Source of the DNA: Leucobacter komagatae | Lineage (GTDB): Bacteria > Actinomycetota > Actinomycetes > Actinomycetales > Microbacteriaceae | NCBI RefSeq assembly: GCF_000834055.1 | Contig: NZ_JXSQ01000030.1 | Location: 1-33,360 of the forward strand | DNA: 33,360 bases | Direction: 5' to 3' | Part shown: positions 8,717 through 16,224 of the stretch, piece by piece | Layout of the letters: the number at the start of each line of letters is the position of its first letter | Position numbering within the stretch: position 1 is the first letter of the stretch | Made by a program: the position numbers and the translations under genes | The notes under the pieces: model-generated | Told to the model about the DNA's origin: nothing | What the model saw: the letters and a program-made list of their open reading frames with translations, nothing else | The model's database searches: none

Positions 8717-9411
8717 GTGACGACACCACAACGGATCTCAGCATCTTTGCCCGTGCTCTCGGCGAGGACTTCGGGCGACTGCAGCCGCAGCTGCAGCGCC
8801 GATTTGGGGTCGGTGTTGCCGCTGGCTACGGCTGCGTTGGCAGCGGCGTCATGCGTGAGATCCGGAAGGGGCCCTGGTGGGTTCGCCCATTCTTGCTCCT
8901 CGGTGCGACACGCAACATCATGTTCCCCGAGAGCGGCGAAGACTTGCCATTCCAGATCGACAATTACCCGTACACCGATGGCTTCGGGCGAGAAACGGTA
9001 ACGTTCGTGCGGACGATGGAGATCGGCCGAGGGAAACGTCGACGCTTTGACGCCACGATGATCTACAGCGAGGCTGCCGGTCGCGTCATCGATTATCTCG
9101 GCACCCACCAGCACCTTGCGGTGGATCTCGGCCTGTCGGTTACTGCCGAAGGTGGTCTGCGGCTCGTATCTGGCGAGCAGCGCTTCTACGAGGGGAGGAT
9201 CGCGTTCCGATTTCCCGCGTTCTTCACCGGACGCGCCTACCTCAACGAGTACTTCGACGAAGCGATCCAGCGCTATGTGATCGACCTTGAGGTGCGGCAC
9301 ACCCGGTTTGGGCTGCTGTTCGGCTACCGGGGCGAGTTCTCGTGCGTTTTCCCAGAAGTTGTCGAAGTCGCCGGCGCTTTGAAGCCCTACCGTGAGGAGC
9401 TCCGCGAATGA
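8713..9411 (+). CDS. DUF4166 domain protein (first of two)
   Basis: A 232-residue protein that I recognise as DUF4166, a domain of unknown function often fused to or next to oxidoreductases. It spans most of the protein: LQPQLQRRFG near the N-terminus, FQIDNYPYTDGFGRETVTFVR split in the middle, then LRLVSGEQRFY and FGYRGEF near the end. A GGAGGA ribosome site lies 6-11 bases ahead of the GTG. It overlaps both neighbours by 4 bases (GTGA and ATGA), so the three genes should be translationally coupled. It has no signal peptide or membrane segment. Confidence 0.75.
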   Translation: MSDDTTTDLSIFARALGEDFGRLQPQLQRRFGVGVAAGYGCVGSGVMREIRKGPWWVRPFLLLGATRNIMFPESGEDLPFQIDNYPYTDGFGRETVTFVRTMEIGRGKRRRFDATMIYSEAAGRVIDYLGTHQHLAVDLGLSVTAEGGLRLVSGEQRFYEGRIAFRFPAFFTGRAYLNEYFDEAIQRYVIDLEVRHTRFGLLFGYRGEFSCVFPEVVEVAGALKPYREELRE

Positions 9412-10076
9412 GCGAGCACACACCGCCAGACAGCCTGAACGCGTCATCCCCGCTCGGCGGATCTGTCTTCCTTAACGCGCTTGGGGCAGCGGCGCAACGC
9501 CTGCACCCGGAGGTGAGGCGGTATGCCGCGGGCCCCGGCATCCCAGGGGCAGCGGTCGTCGTCGACGGGGTATTTGACGTCGCTGGGAGCAGGTTTCGGA
9601 AACTCAACCTGCTTGCGCTGCCCATCGTCGGGCGGAACCTGTTCGTCACGGCCCACGAGCGCGACGTTCCGTTTCATGTGGTGAACAGTCTCACCCGCTC
9701 ACAGGGCGGCCCGCTCGAACTGCACGCCGACCGCGCGTTTACGTTTACCGGCGGGGCCCAGCATTTTGTCGACGTGTTGCTGCCGGGGGAGCGCGAGGGG
9801 ACTCTGCTCAATCGCGTTGGTAGCGCGCGCAGGGTCGAGCTCGAGCTCCGCTGTTCCGTCACCGGTGACGGGCATCTGCGACTCGTGTCTGAGCGCACCT
9901 GGTTGCGCTTCGGAGGACTGCGCATCCGTCTCCCAGCCCTGTTGTCGGTGCGCGCAGACGTCGTCGACGGCTTCGATGATGCAGCGCAACAGAACACGGT
10001 CCGTGCCCGCGTGCGCAGCCCGATACTTGGCACGGTGCTCGAGTACCGTGGCCGGTTCACCCACCGCCCAGCTTAG
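9408..10076 (+). CDS. DUF4166-like protein (second, divergent copy)
   Basis: A 222-residue protein paralogous to the preceding gene. Both have LRLVS, a following R-I-x-(F/L)-PA stretch, a FD(E/D)A block and a closing G...YRG(E/R)F at matching places, and both begin with a conserved R-R-(F/Y) region. It has drifted much more from the DUF4166 pattern than its neighbour. It begins at the ATGA overlap and ends the operon before a terminator. A tandem duplication followed by divergence is the simplest reading. Its function is unknown. Confidence 0.65.
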   Translation: MSEHTPPDSLNASSPLGGSVFLNALGAAAQRLHPEVRRYAAGPGIPGAAVVVDGVFDVAGSRFRKLNLLALPIVGRNLFVTAHERDVPFHVVNSLTRSQGGPLELHADRAFTFTGGAQHFVDVLLPGEREGTLLNRVGSARRVELELRCSVTGDGHLRLVSERTWLRFGGLRIRLPALLSVRADVVDGFDDAAQQNTVRARVRSPILGTVLEYRGRFTHRPA

Positions 10077-10090
10077 GGGCCCAAACACGC

Positions 10091-10124
10091 GTGTGGCCCC
10101 CTCGCCGAAGCGAGGGGGCCACAC
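10091..10124. terminator. Bidirectional terminator, DUF4166 operon / aminotransferase
   Basis: A perfect 15-bp stem (10091-10105 and 10110-10124) with a CGAA tetraloop sits between convergent genes. Confidence 0.85.
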
Positions 10125-10143
10125 GGCTGAGCGTCTTAGACGA

Positions 10144-11538
10144 TTAGATCTTCGACGAAGCGTCCTTCAGAACGCTGCGGAGGATTCCGCCGATCTCAGC
10201 AAACTCAGCCGGACCAATGGTCAGCGGCGGAGCGAGCTGGATGACGGGGTCTCCCCGGTCGTCAGCGCGGCAGTACAGGCCGGCGTCCCACAGCGCGGGG
10301 GAGAGGTAGTCGCGCAGCAGGCGATCCGACTCTGCCTCGTTGAAGGTCTCCTTGGTTGCCTTGTCCTTGACGAGCTCGATTCCGAAGAAGTAGCCCTCGC
10401 CACGCACGTCACCGACGATGTCGATGTCGAGGAGCTTCTCAAGCTCGGCACGGAACAGCGGGCTGTTCTCGCGCACGCGGCCGTTGAGGTCCTCTTCCTC
10501 GAAGATGTCGAGGTTCTCGAGAGCCGCAGCAGCTGCCGCCGGGTGACCGGCGAAGGTGAAGCCGTGGTAGAAGGTGTTGTCCTCCGAGTTGAAGGGCTCC
10601 GACACGCGGTCAGCAACGATCATTGCACCGAGCGGGACGTAGCCCGAGGTGATGCCCTTTGCCGAGGTGATGATGTCGGGCTCGTAGCCGAGTGCCTTCG
10701 AAGCGAAGAAGTCGCCAACGCGGCCGTACGCACAGATGACCTCATCCGATACGAGGAGCACGTCGTACTTGTCGCAGATCTCGCGAACGCGCTTGAAGTA
10801 GCCGGGGGGAGGCGGGAAGCAACCGCCCGAGTTCTGTACTGGCTCGAGGAAGACAGCTGCGACAGTGTCCTCGCCCTCGAAGAGGATTGCCTCTTCGATG
10901 CGGTTCGCTGCCCACTGGCCGAAGGCCTCGATGTCGTTGGACGGAGCGCCCATCTCCTCAGCACGGTAGAAGTTCGTGTTCGGGACGCGGTGCCCACCGG
11001 GGGTCAGCGGCTCGTAGAACTTCTTCATGTCGGGGATACCGGTGATCGCAAGGGCGCCCTGCGGGGTGCCGTGGTAGGCAACCGAGCGAGAGATGACCTT
11101 GTGCTTCATCGGCTTGCCCTTGATCTTCCAGAAGTGCTTCGCCAGCTTGAATGCTGACTCAACAGCTTCGCCACCACCGGTGGTGAAGAAGACCTTGTTC
11201 ATCTCGCCTGGGGCGTATGAGGAGAGCCGCTCCGAGAGTTCGATTGCGGCGGGGTGAGCGTACGACCAGAGCGGCATGAAGTCGAGCTGCTTCATCTGCT
11301 TAGCAGCTGCGTCGACGATGCGCTGACGGCCGTGGCCGGCGTTGACAACGAACAGGCCAGCGAGCCCGTCAATGTACTCCTTGCCAGCGGCGTCGTAGAT
11401 GTGATGGCCCTCGGCGCGCGTGATGACGGGGATACCGTCGTTGAGCACCTTGCGGTTGGTGAAGTGCGGCCACATGTGGCGCTTGGCCGAAGCCTGGAGC
11501 GCGGCAGTGTCGACCGCAGCAGTCGGATCGAAAGACAT
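10144..11538 (-). CDS. Class III PLP aminotransferase (omega-amino acid or diamine type)
   Basis: A 464-residue class III (omega) aminotransferase that moves an amino group from a terminal amine, such as putrescine, GABA or beta-alanine, to pyruvate or 2-oxoglutarate. The PLP lysine is K294 in ITSAKGITSGYVPLGA, and the ring-nitrogen aspartate is D265 in LLVSDEVICAYGR. TTGGGEAVESAFKLA (phosphate cup), AYHGTPQGALA and YHGFTFAGHP also match the family. It starts 2 bases after the Lrp-type regulator's stop, so the two are one operon. The divergent APC permease supports uptake and use of an amine. The exact substrate is not decided by the sequence. Confidence 0.85.
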   Translation of the reverse strand: MSFDPTAAVDTAALQASAKRHMWPHFTNRKVLNDGIPVITRAEGHHIYDAAGKEYIDGLAGLFVVNAGHGRQRIVDAAAKQMKQLDFMPLWSYAHPAAIELSERLSSYAPGEMNKVFFTTGGGEAVESAFKLAKHFWKIKGKPMKHKVISRSVAYHGTPQGALAITGIPDMKKFYEPLTPGGHRVPNTNFYRAEEMGAPSNDIEAFGQWAANRIEEAILFEGEDTVAAVFLEPVQNSGGCFPPPPGYFKRVREICDKYDVLLVSDEVICAYGRVGDFFASKALGYEPDIITSAKGITSGYVPLGAMIVADRVSEPFNSEDNTFYHGFTFAGHPAAAAAALENLDIFEEEDLNGRVRENSPLFRAELEKLLDIDIVGDVRGEGYFFGIELVKDKATKETFNEAESDRLLRDYLSPALWDAGLYCRADDRGDPVIQLAPPLTIGPAEFAEIGGILRSVLKDASSKI

Positions 11539-11540
11539 GG

Positions 11541-12008
11541 TTATCTTGTTCCCCAGTCGTATTTTTGTTTGTTGAGTTGGAGGTAAACGAACGTCTCAGT
11601 TCCTGAAACGCCATCGATGCCCCTGACCTTTTCGTTCAGGAGTTCGATGAGCCCGTCGTCGTCCTCACAGACAACCTCGGCGAGGATGTCGAAGGAGCCA
11701 GCGCTCAAAACCACGTAGCTCACTTCGGGCAGTTCAGCGAGGCGGTCGGCGACGACCCTGGTGTCGCCGGATACGCGAATGCCGAGCATTGCTTGTCGGT
11801 GGAAACCGAGTCGCATCGGGTCGGTCACTGCAACGATCTGCATGACCCCAGCATCCGTGAGCTTTTGTACACGCTGCCTCACGGCGGCCTCACTGAGGCC
11901 GACCGCCTTCCCGATCTCAGCGTACGAGCGGCGACCGTCAAGCTGAAGTTGCTCGATGATCGCCTTCGACGTTGAGTCGAGAGCAGGGGTACTTGGTTTG
12001 CGGCTCAC
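11541..12008 (-). CDS. Lrp/AsnC family transcriptional regulator
   Basis: A 155-residue Lrp/AsnC protein. The N-terminal winged helix shows LDSTSKAIIEQLQLDGRRS, then YAEIGKAVGLSEAAVRQRVQKL as the helix-turn-helix. The C-terminal RAM ligand-binding domain starts near residue 70, with YVVLSAGSFDILAEVV and the usual acidic DDDGL. It begins at a GTG, is transcribed ahead of the aminotransferase, and faces the APC permease across 600 bases. By analogy with other Lrp-amine loci it probably controls both arms in response to the substrate. Confidence 0.9.
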   Translation of the reverse strand: MSRKPSTPALDSTSKAIIEQLQLDGRRSYAEIGKAVGLSEAAVRQRVQKLTDAGVMQIVAVTDPMRLGFHRQAMLGIRVSGDTRVVADRLAELPEVSYVVLSAGSFDILAEVVCEDDDGLIELLNEKVRGIDGVSGTETFVYLQLNKQKYDWGTR

Positions 12009-12425
12009 GCTTCTGATTCTGACAGTTCAACTCGGAAATAGCAAAGGAATCCGTTGTTTGGGATCGAGTTTTCTGCGTATTTGCCCAGAGCAGCCCCTCG
12101 AGAGCGGCCACTCGGTGTGCTGCGTTCGCCCGCGCCGTCGCGGCCTCGGGCGGGGCCACGGGCACTGGGTGGCCTGTGTTCCCAGCGTGGGCCGAGCAGC
12201 TGGGTGCGGGGAGCCGGGGCCCCATACCGATTTCGTTGCGCTTTGGAGGTTTTGGCACGCTTTTGGTTGTCTATTTCTCGTCGCGGTGACGGATTTGCAA
12301 ACAAAAAGTGAAAAAACTGGCGTAACCCTTTGCGCACTGTATGAAGCTGTGCAATATTCGTTGGGTGGCCTGGATGAACCAGAGGTTCGGTCACGGGGGC
12401 GCAAGATCAGTCAAAGGAGACACCA
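12009..12425. other. Divergent control region of the amine locus
   Basis: No gene is supported here. The segment from 12230 to 12360 is clearly AT-richer than the surroundings, with A-tracts around 12300-12315 (GCAAACAAAAAGTGAAAAAA), typical of Lrp-bound DNA. It should hold the promoters of the leftward regulator/aminotransferase operon and of the rightward permease. No precise Lrp site can be assigned by eye. Confidence 0.5.
12330..12358 (+). promoter_or_regulatory. Candidate sigma-A promoter of the APC permease transcript
   Basis: TTGCGC at 12330-12335 and TGCAATAT ending at 12357 are spaced 16 bases apart, with an extended TG. The start point would be near 12365, giving a leader of about 240 bases before the permease ATG. 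Confidence 0.4.
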
Positions 12426-12611
12426 GTGATAAGCCGCACGCACCGTGACCCCGCCACAGGGGCGCAGATTCTTCGGCGCCGTCTCGCCGTTTTGCACCCC
12501 GCTCCCGCTGGGTGCAGGATAGGTCCCTGTCGGGAACCTGTCCCATTCCACACCCCTGTCGCAGTGAAGCGAACGCTCTCCGCGACCATTAGCTTTGAGG
12601 AGAGCACATGA
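12426..12611 (+). CDS. Upstream ORF overlapping the permease start (possible leader peptide)
   Basis: A 61-codon frame starts at GTG 12426 with a near-ideal AAAGGAG about 6 bases upstream, better than the permease's own site. It runs to a TGA that overlaps the permease ATG (ATGA, 4 bases). The peptide is arginine-rich with an RRR run near residue 17, and resembles no protein I know. Its value may be the act of translation: ribosomes on it would open the hairpins listed at 12493-12605. It may also be a chance frame; codon use looks less biased than in the neighbouring genes. Confidence 0.4.
   Translation: MISRTHRDPATGAQILRRRLAVLHPAPAGCRIGPCREPVPFHTPVAVKRTLSATISFEEST
12493..12605 (+). promoter_or_regulatory. 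Structured leader RNA with SD-sequestering hairpin
   Basis: Three pairings are seen. (1) TGCACCC 12493-12499 with GGGTGCA 12510-12516. (2) A longer hairpin re-uses GGGTG 12510-12514 with CACCC 12551-12555, closed by GGATAGGT 12517-12524 with ACCTGTCC 12536-12543 and CCC/GGG inside. Pairings 1 and 2 exclude each other. (3) GCTCTCC 12575-12581 with GGAGAGC 12599-12605, which buries the permease Shine-Dalgarno GAGGAG. This looks like translational control by a riboswitch or by leader translation. It matches no riboswitch class I can name. Confidence 0.5.
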
Positions 12612-14017
12612 CAAAGTCGTTCACGCCCGCAGCGAAGCGAGGTGGATCCCTCAAGCGCAACCTCGGCCTCTGGGCAATTGTCGGCCTCGGTCTCGGATAT
12701 ATGACGCCAACGGTTGTCTTCGACACGTTTGGCCTCGTCGCCCGCGACACGGATAACGTCGTGCCGCTCGCCTACCTCGTTGCGCTCATCGTCATGATGT
12801 TCACCGCGGTGAGCTACGGGAAAATGTCCGGGGCGATCCCCAGCGCGGGTTCCGCATACACCTACGTGCGCGAGTCCATTCACCCGAACGTCGGATTCAT
12901 GGTCGGCTGGACGTCGCTCATCGACTACCTGCTGCTCCCCATGGTGAACTGCCTCATCATTCGCAGCTACCTTGAGGCCGTCTTCCCCGGCAGCCCCGGC
13001 TGGGTCTGGGTGATCCTCTACTGCGTGCTCGTGACGGGCGTGATCTACTTCACCATGCGCGGCACGTCGAACATCAACATGATCCTGCTCGTATTCTCGA
13101 TTGTCGTCATGGTGGTCTTCGTCGTGATGGTGTGGGCGCAGCTTCGTGACGGCGAAGGTGCAGGCTCGATCGCCTCAACGCAGCCCTTCTTCCACGAGGG
13201 CGTGCAGATGAGCGCAGTGCTCACGGGTGCGACGATCGTCTGCTTCTCCTTCATCGGCTTCGATGCGGTGACAATGTACGTCGAGGAGGCGAAGAGCCCG
13301 AAGATCGTTCCGCGGGCCATCCTCCTTACCGTCGTGCTCGGTGGCGCTATCTTCCTCGTCGCCGGCTACTTCACGCAGCTCCGATTCCAGGAGTGGCAGG
13401 TCTTCGCTCCGGGTGGCGACATGCAGTTCGTTGAGGACTCGACCCTTCCGCTCATTGGCCAGTTTGTCGGTGGGCCGGTGCTCCAAGCCGTGCTGACCGC
13501 GGCGGGATTTGCTGCAACGCTCGCGTCGGGGCTCGCCTCGCACGCCTCGGTGTCGCGCATGCTGCTCGTGATGGGTCGCAACAACGTGCTCCCGAAGCGT
13601 TTCTTCGGGTACATCAACCCGCGCACGCACACTCCGACCTTCAACATCGTGCTTACGGGGGTCGTGAGCTTGCTCGCGATGGCGTTCACGCTCGAGATCA
13701 TCTCCGCGTTCATCAACTACGGTGCCCTCATCGCGTTTACCGCCGTGAACATCTCGGTGATCGCCTGGTTTGCGATCAGGCAGAAGCGGTACCGGACACC
13801 GAAGGACTTCTTCAACTACGTGGTCATGCCGGGCATTGGCATGATTCTCACGGGCGTGCTCTGGGCCAACCTCCACCTCGACGCCCTCATCGGTGGTGTC
13901 GCGTGGACGGTGCTCGGATTCATCTACCTCCTGTTCCTCACCAAGGGCTTCCGGAGGAAGGTGTCGTCCTTCGATGAGATCCAGCCAGTGACGGGGTACA
14001 ACAAGGTATCTGAGTAG
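12608..14017 (+). CDS. APC superfamily amino acid/amine permease
   Basis: A 469-residue, roughly 12-helix transporter of the amino acid-polyamine-organocation superfamily. Landmarks are NLGLWAIVGLGLGYMTPT at the first, unwound helix, SYGKMSGAIPSAGSAYTYV, and FSFIGFDAVTMYVEEAKSP, the consensus region of helices 6-7. It looks closest to putrescine importers of the PuuP type, but the assignment is from memory. The partner genes (Lrp regulator and omega-aminotransferase) fit uptake of an amine or omega-amino acid. Its start lies under a sequestering hairpin and overlaps an upstream ORF. Confidence 0.88.
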   Translation: MTKSFTPAAKRGGSLKRNLGLWAIVGLGLGYMTPTVVFDTFGLVARDTDNVVPLAYLVALIVMMFTAVSYGKMSGAIPSAGSAYTYVRESIHPNVGFMVGWTSLIDYLLLPMVNCLIIRSYLEAVFPGSPGWVWVILYCVLVTGVIYFTMRGTSNINMILLVFSIVVMVVFVVMVWAQLRDGEGAGSIASTQPFFHEGVQMSAVLTGATIVCFSFIGFDAVTMYVEEAKSPKIVPRAILLTVVLGGAIFLVAGYFTQLRFQEWQVFAPGGDMQFVEDSTLPLIGQFVGGPVLQAVLTAAGFAATLASGLASHASVSRMLLVMGRNNVLPKRFFGYINPRTHTPTFNIVLTGVVSLLAMAFTLEIISAFINYGALIAFTAVNISVIAWFAIRQKRYRTPKDFFNYVVMPGIGMILTGVLWANLHLDALIGGVAWTVLGFIYLLFLTKGFRRKVSSFDEIQPVTGYNKVSE

Positions 14018-14046
14018 CGGCAGCGCAGCGCCCGGACAGGCGGGTG

Positions 14047-14679
14047 TTAGGAGCGGGAGGTGGCCTCGGCCGCCTCCCGCTCTCGCGTCTCGCGTGCCGC
14101 CCGGCGCGCTACGGGGTCAAAGAACGGCAGCGTGAACCCGCAGAGCGGGCCGATGAGTAGCGCGAAGGCGACGGTTCCCAAACCGACGTTCCCGCCGAGC
14201 AGCCACCCGAGGACGAGGACGGTGAGTTCGACGCCGGTGCGACCAACCCAGATGGGGGTGCCGAACCGTGCGTGAATGCCGGTCATGAGTCCGTCCCGCG
14301 GGCCCGGGCCGAGGTGGGCCCCGATGTAGATGCCGCTTGCGACCGCGAGCAGCACCATCCCTGTCGTGAAGAACAGTACACGCAGCCACATCGGCTCTGG
14401 AACTGGCAGTAGCCACAGGCCGAGGTCGATACCCGGGCCGACGAGGAGAATATTCAGGACAGTCCCGAGTCCTGGGCGCTGGCGGAGCGGGATCCACAAA
14501 AGCAGCACGAACGCACCAATGATGTTCGTGAGTAGCCCGATGCTCAGCCCAGTATGGAGCGCCGTGCCCTGGGCGAACACCGTCCAAGAATCGACGCCGA
14601 CCGCGGCGCGGATCATGAACGCGTCGGCGATGCCATACAGCAGGAGGCCGGGGATGAGGCGGGTGAGTCGGAGCAGCAT
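14047..14679 (-). CDS. yczE: YczE/YyaS/YitT family membrane protein
   Basis: A 210-residue membrane protein with about five hydrophobic segments. GIADAFMIRAAVGVDSWTVF and GLGTVLNILLVGPGIDLGL, and especially GPGPRDGLMTGI, are characteristic of the YczE family. Its role is unknown; comparative genomics links it to the MocR-type regulator YczR, which is divergent here. The basic and acidic C-terminal tail (RRAARETREREAAEA) is soluble. ATG start at 14679. The 61-base gap to yczR carries paired repeats likely to be the shared operator. Confidence 0.82.
   Translation of the reverse strand: MLLRLTRLIPGLLLYGIADAFMIRAAVGVDSWTVFAQGTALHTGLSIGLLTNIIGAFVLLLWIPLRQRPGLGTVLNILLVGPGIDLGLWLLPVPEPMWLRVLFFTTGMVLLAVASGIYIGAHLGPGPRDGLMTGIHARFGTPIWVGRTGVELTVLVLGWLLGGNVGLGTVAFALLIGPLCGFTLPFFDPVARRAARETREREAAEATSRS
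14051..14082 (+). terminator. Possible terminator after the permease
   Basis: A 15-bp inverted repeat (14051-14065 and 14068-14082, one G-T pair) with a minimal loop lies inside the 3' end of the converging yczE gene. No U-run follows, so function is uncertain. Confidence 0.4.
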
Positions 14680-14688
14680 TGGATCAGT

Positions 14689-14736
14689 CCACTCCCATTT
14701 GGCCTGGCGAACAAGAGGCCAATCTGATTAGAGTGG
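14689..14736. promoter_or_regulatory. Candidate YczR operator in the yczE-yczR gap
   Basis: Nested arms lie around a centre near 14711: CCACTC 14689-14694 with GAGTGG 14731-14736, and TTGGCCT 14699-14705 with AGGCCAA 14716-14722. A further direct TGGCCT copy at 14734-14739 abuts the yczR ATG. MocR regulators usually bind repeated half-sites in such divergent gaps. Confidence 0.5.
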
Positions 14737-14740
14737 CCTT

Positions 14741-16174
14741 ATGATTGCGCAGAGACTCACGGCGAGACGCCTCGTGGAGCTCCTCGGGGACTGGCGCGGG
14801 CTTGGACACAGCTACCGCGAGCTCAGCGAATCGGTCACCTTCCTCGTGCGCGACGGCACGATCCCCGTCGGAACTGCCCTCCCTGCCGAACGGCCGCTCT
14901 CCGAGGCGCTCGGCGTGAGTCGCACGACCGTGAGCGCGAGCTATCAGCAGCTGCGGGAGAGCGGCCTTGCGCATTCACGGCAGGGGTCTGGCACCGTGGT
15001 CCGCACGCAACGGCCACTTCCCGCTGGGGACGCCCCTGCTAGCGAAGACGAAATCGACCTCACGACCGCGTGTCCGGCACCCTGGGCGGGGCTCGGGGCG
15101 TTGAGCGCACGCGCCTTCGCCGCCCACCCTGAGGCCTTCGAGCTCATTGGCTACGACACCATCGGTCAGCTCGAGCTCCGTCGTGCGATTGCCGATCGCT
15201 ACACCGCGCGCGGCCTCGCGACCGCCCCGGAACAAATCATGGTGACGCTCGGGGCGCAGCACGCGAACTTCCTCATCGCACGCACGCTGCTGCGGCGAGG
15301 GGACCGCAGCCTCATCGAGTCGCCGAGTTACCCGAACGCACGCGAGGCGCTTGCTGCAACAGGGGCGCTCGTCGCGGAGCTGCCCGTCGCCGCTGACGGC
15401 TACGACGCGGCAAGCATCCTCAGCATCGCTGCCCGCACCTCGCCAAGGCTCACCTACCTCATCCCAGACAATCACAACCCAACGGGCCAGTCGATGCCGC
15501 AGGAGCTGCGCTCCGAGCTCCTTGCGACGCTCACGGCACAGGGCGGCCACATCATCGCCGACGAGACAACCGCAGAGCTCACGCTGGGGCAGCCAAGACC
15601 TGTCCTCCCGTTCGCCGCCGCAGCCGAGCACGCGCACCAACGCGACTCGGTAATCACGGTCGGTTCCCTCGGAAAATCTGTCTGGGGTGGGTTGCGGATC
15701 GGGTGGATCCGCGCGACGCCCGAACTCATCGCGCAGCTGGAGGTCTCGCGGCGCATCTCTGATCTGGGAACCGGCACGTGGGGGCAGGTCATCGCCCGGC
15801 TCGCGCTCGAGCAGTACGACGAGATACTCGCGGAGCGCGCGGTCGAGCACGCCGCCCAGTACCGCGCCCTCGCCGAACAGGTTGCTGCCGACTTTCCCGA
15901 GTGGACCCTGCCCCGGGTCTCTGGCGGCGTGAGCGCGTGGGTGGATCTCGGAGGGCGCCACGCGACGCGGCTTGCACGCGCCGGGGCGAAGCACGGGGTG
16001 CGGCTCGCGCCAGGGCCCCGCTTCGGCAGTCCAGGCGTATTCGAGCGCTTCGTGCGGTTCCCGTTTTCGGCTCCGGCCGCAGACCTGCGTGAGAGCGTTC
16101 GCAGGCTCAGGGCAGCCTGGGACGAGGGCGCAGTGGCGGATCCGGGGGAGCTTACCCGGCAGGCTGTCGTCTAA
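14741..16174 (+). CDS. yczR: MocR-type (GntR-aminotransferase fusion) transcriptional regulator
   Basis: A 477-residue MocR-family regulator. Residues 1-90 are a GntR winged helix: SVTFLVRDGTIPVGTALPAERPLSE, then LGVSRTTVSASYQQLRESGL and the wing RQGSGTVV. The rest is a fold type I aminotransferase-like domain with PDNHNPTG (242-249), ADETTAEL (from 273) and the PLP lysine K312 in VGSLGKSVWGGLRIGW. It probably senses PLP or an amino compound rather than catalysing. Pairing with yczE on the other strand supports the name YczR. The ATG follows the operator directly with no ribosome site, so a leaderless start is possible. Confidence 0.85.
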   Translation: MIAQRLTARRLVELLGDWRGLGHSYRELSESVTFLVRDGTIPVGTALPAERPLSEALGVSRTTVSASYQQLRESGLAHSRQGSGTVVRTQRPLPAGDAPASEDEIDLTTACPAPWAGLGALSARAFAAHPEAFELIGYDTIGQLELRRAIADRYTARGLATAPEQIMVTLGAQHANFLIARTLLRRGDRSLIESPSYPNAREALAATGALVAELPVAADGYDAASILSIAARTSPRLTYLIPDNHNPTGQSMPQELRSELLATLTAQGGHIIADETTAELTLGQPRPVLPFAAAAEHAHQRDSVITVGSLGKSVWGGLRIGWIRATPELIAQLEVSRRISDLGTGTWGQVIARLALEQYDEILAERAVEHAAQYRALAEQVAADFPEWTLPRVSGGVSAWVDLGGRHATRLARAGAKHGVRLAPGPRFGSPGVFERFVRFPFSAPAADLRESVRRLRAAWDEGAVADPGELTRQAVV

Positions 16175-16224
16175 CACGGTTCATGTGCAGCGCCGACGCG
16201 CGCAGGAGACTAAACTGAGGCATC

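Noticed and set aside
9766..11157. 463-codon plus-strand frame opposite the aminotransferase
   Set aside because: It is an antisense shadow; the minus strand encodes a full class III aminotransferase with all catalytic residues.
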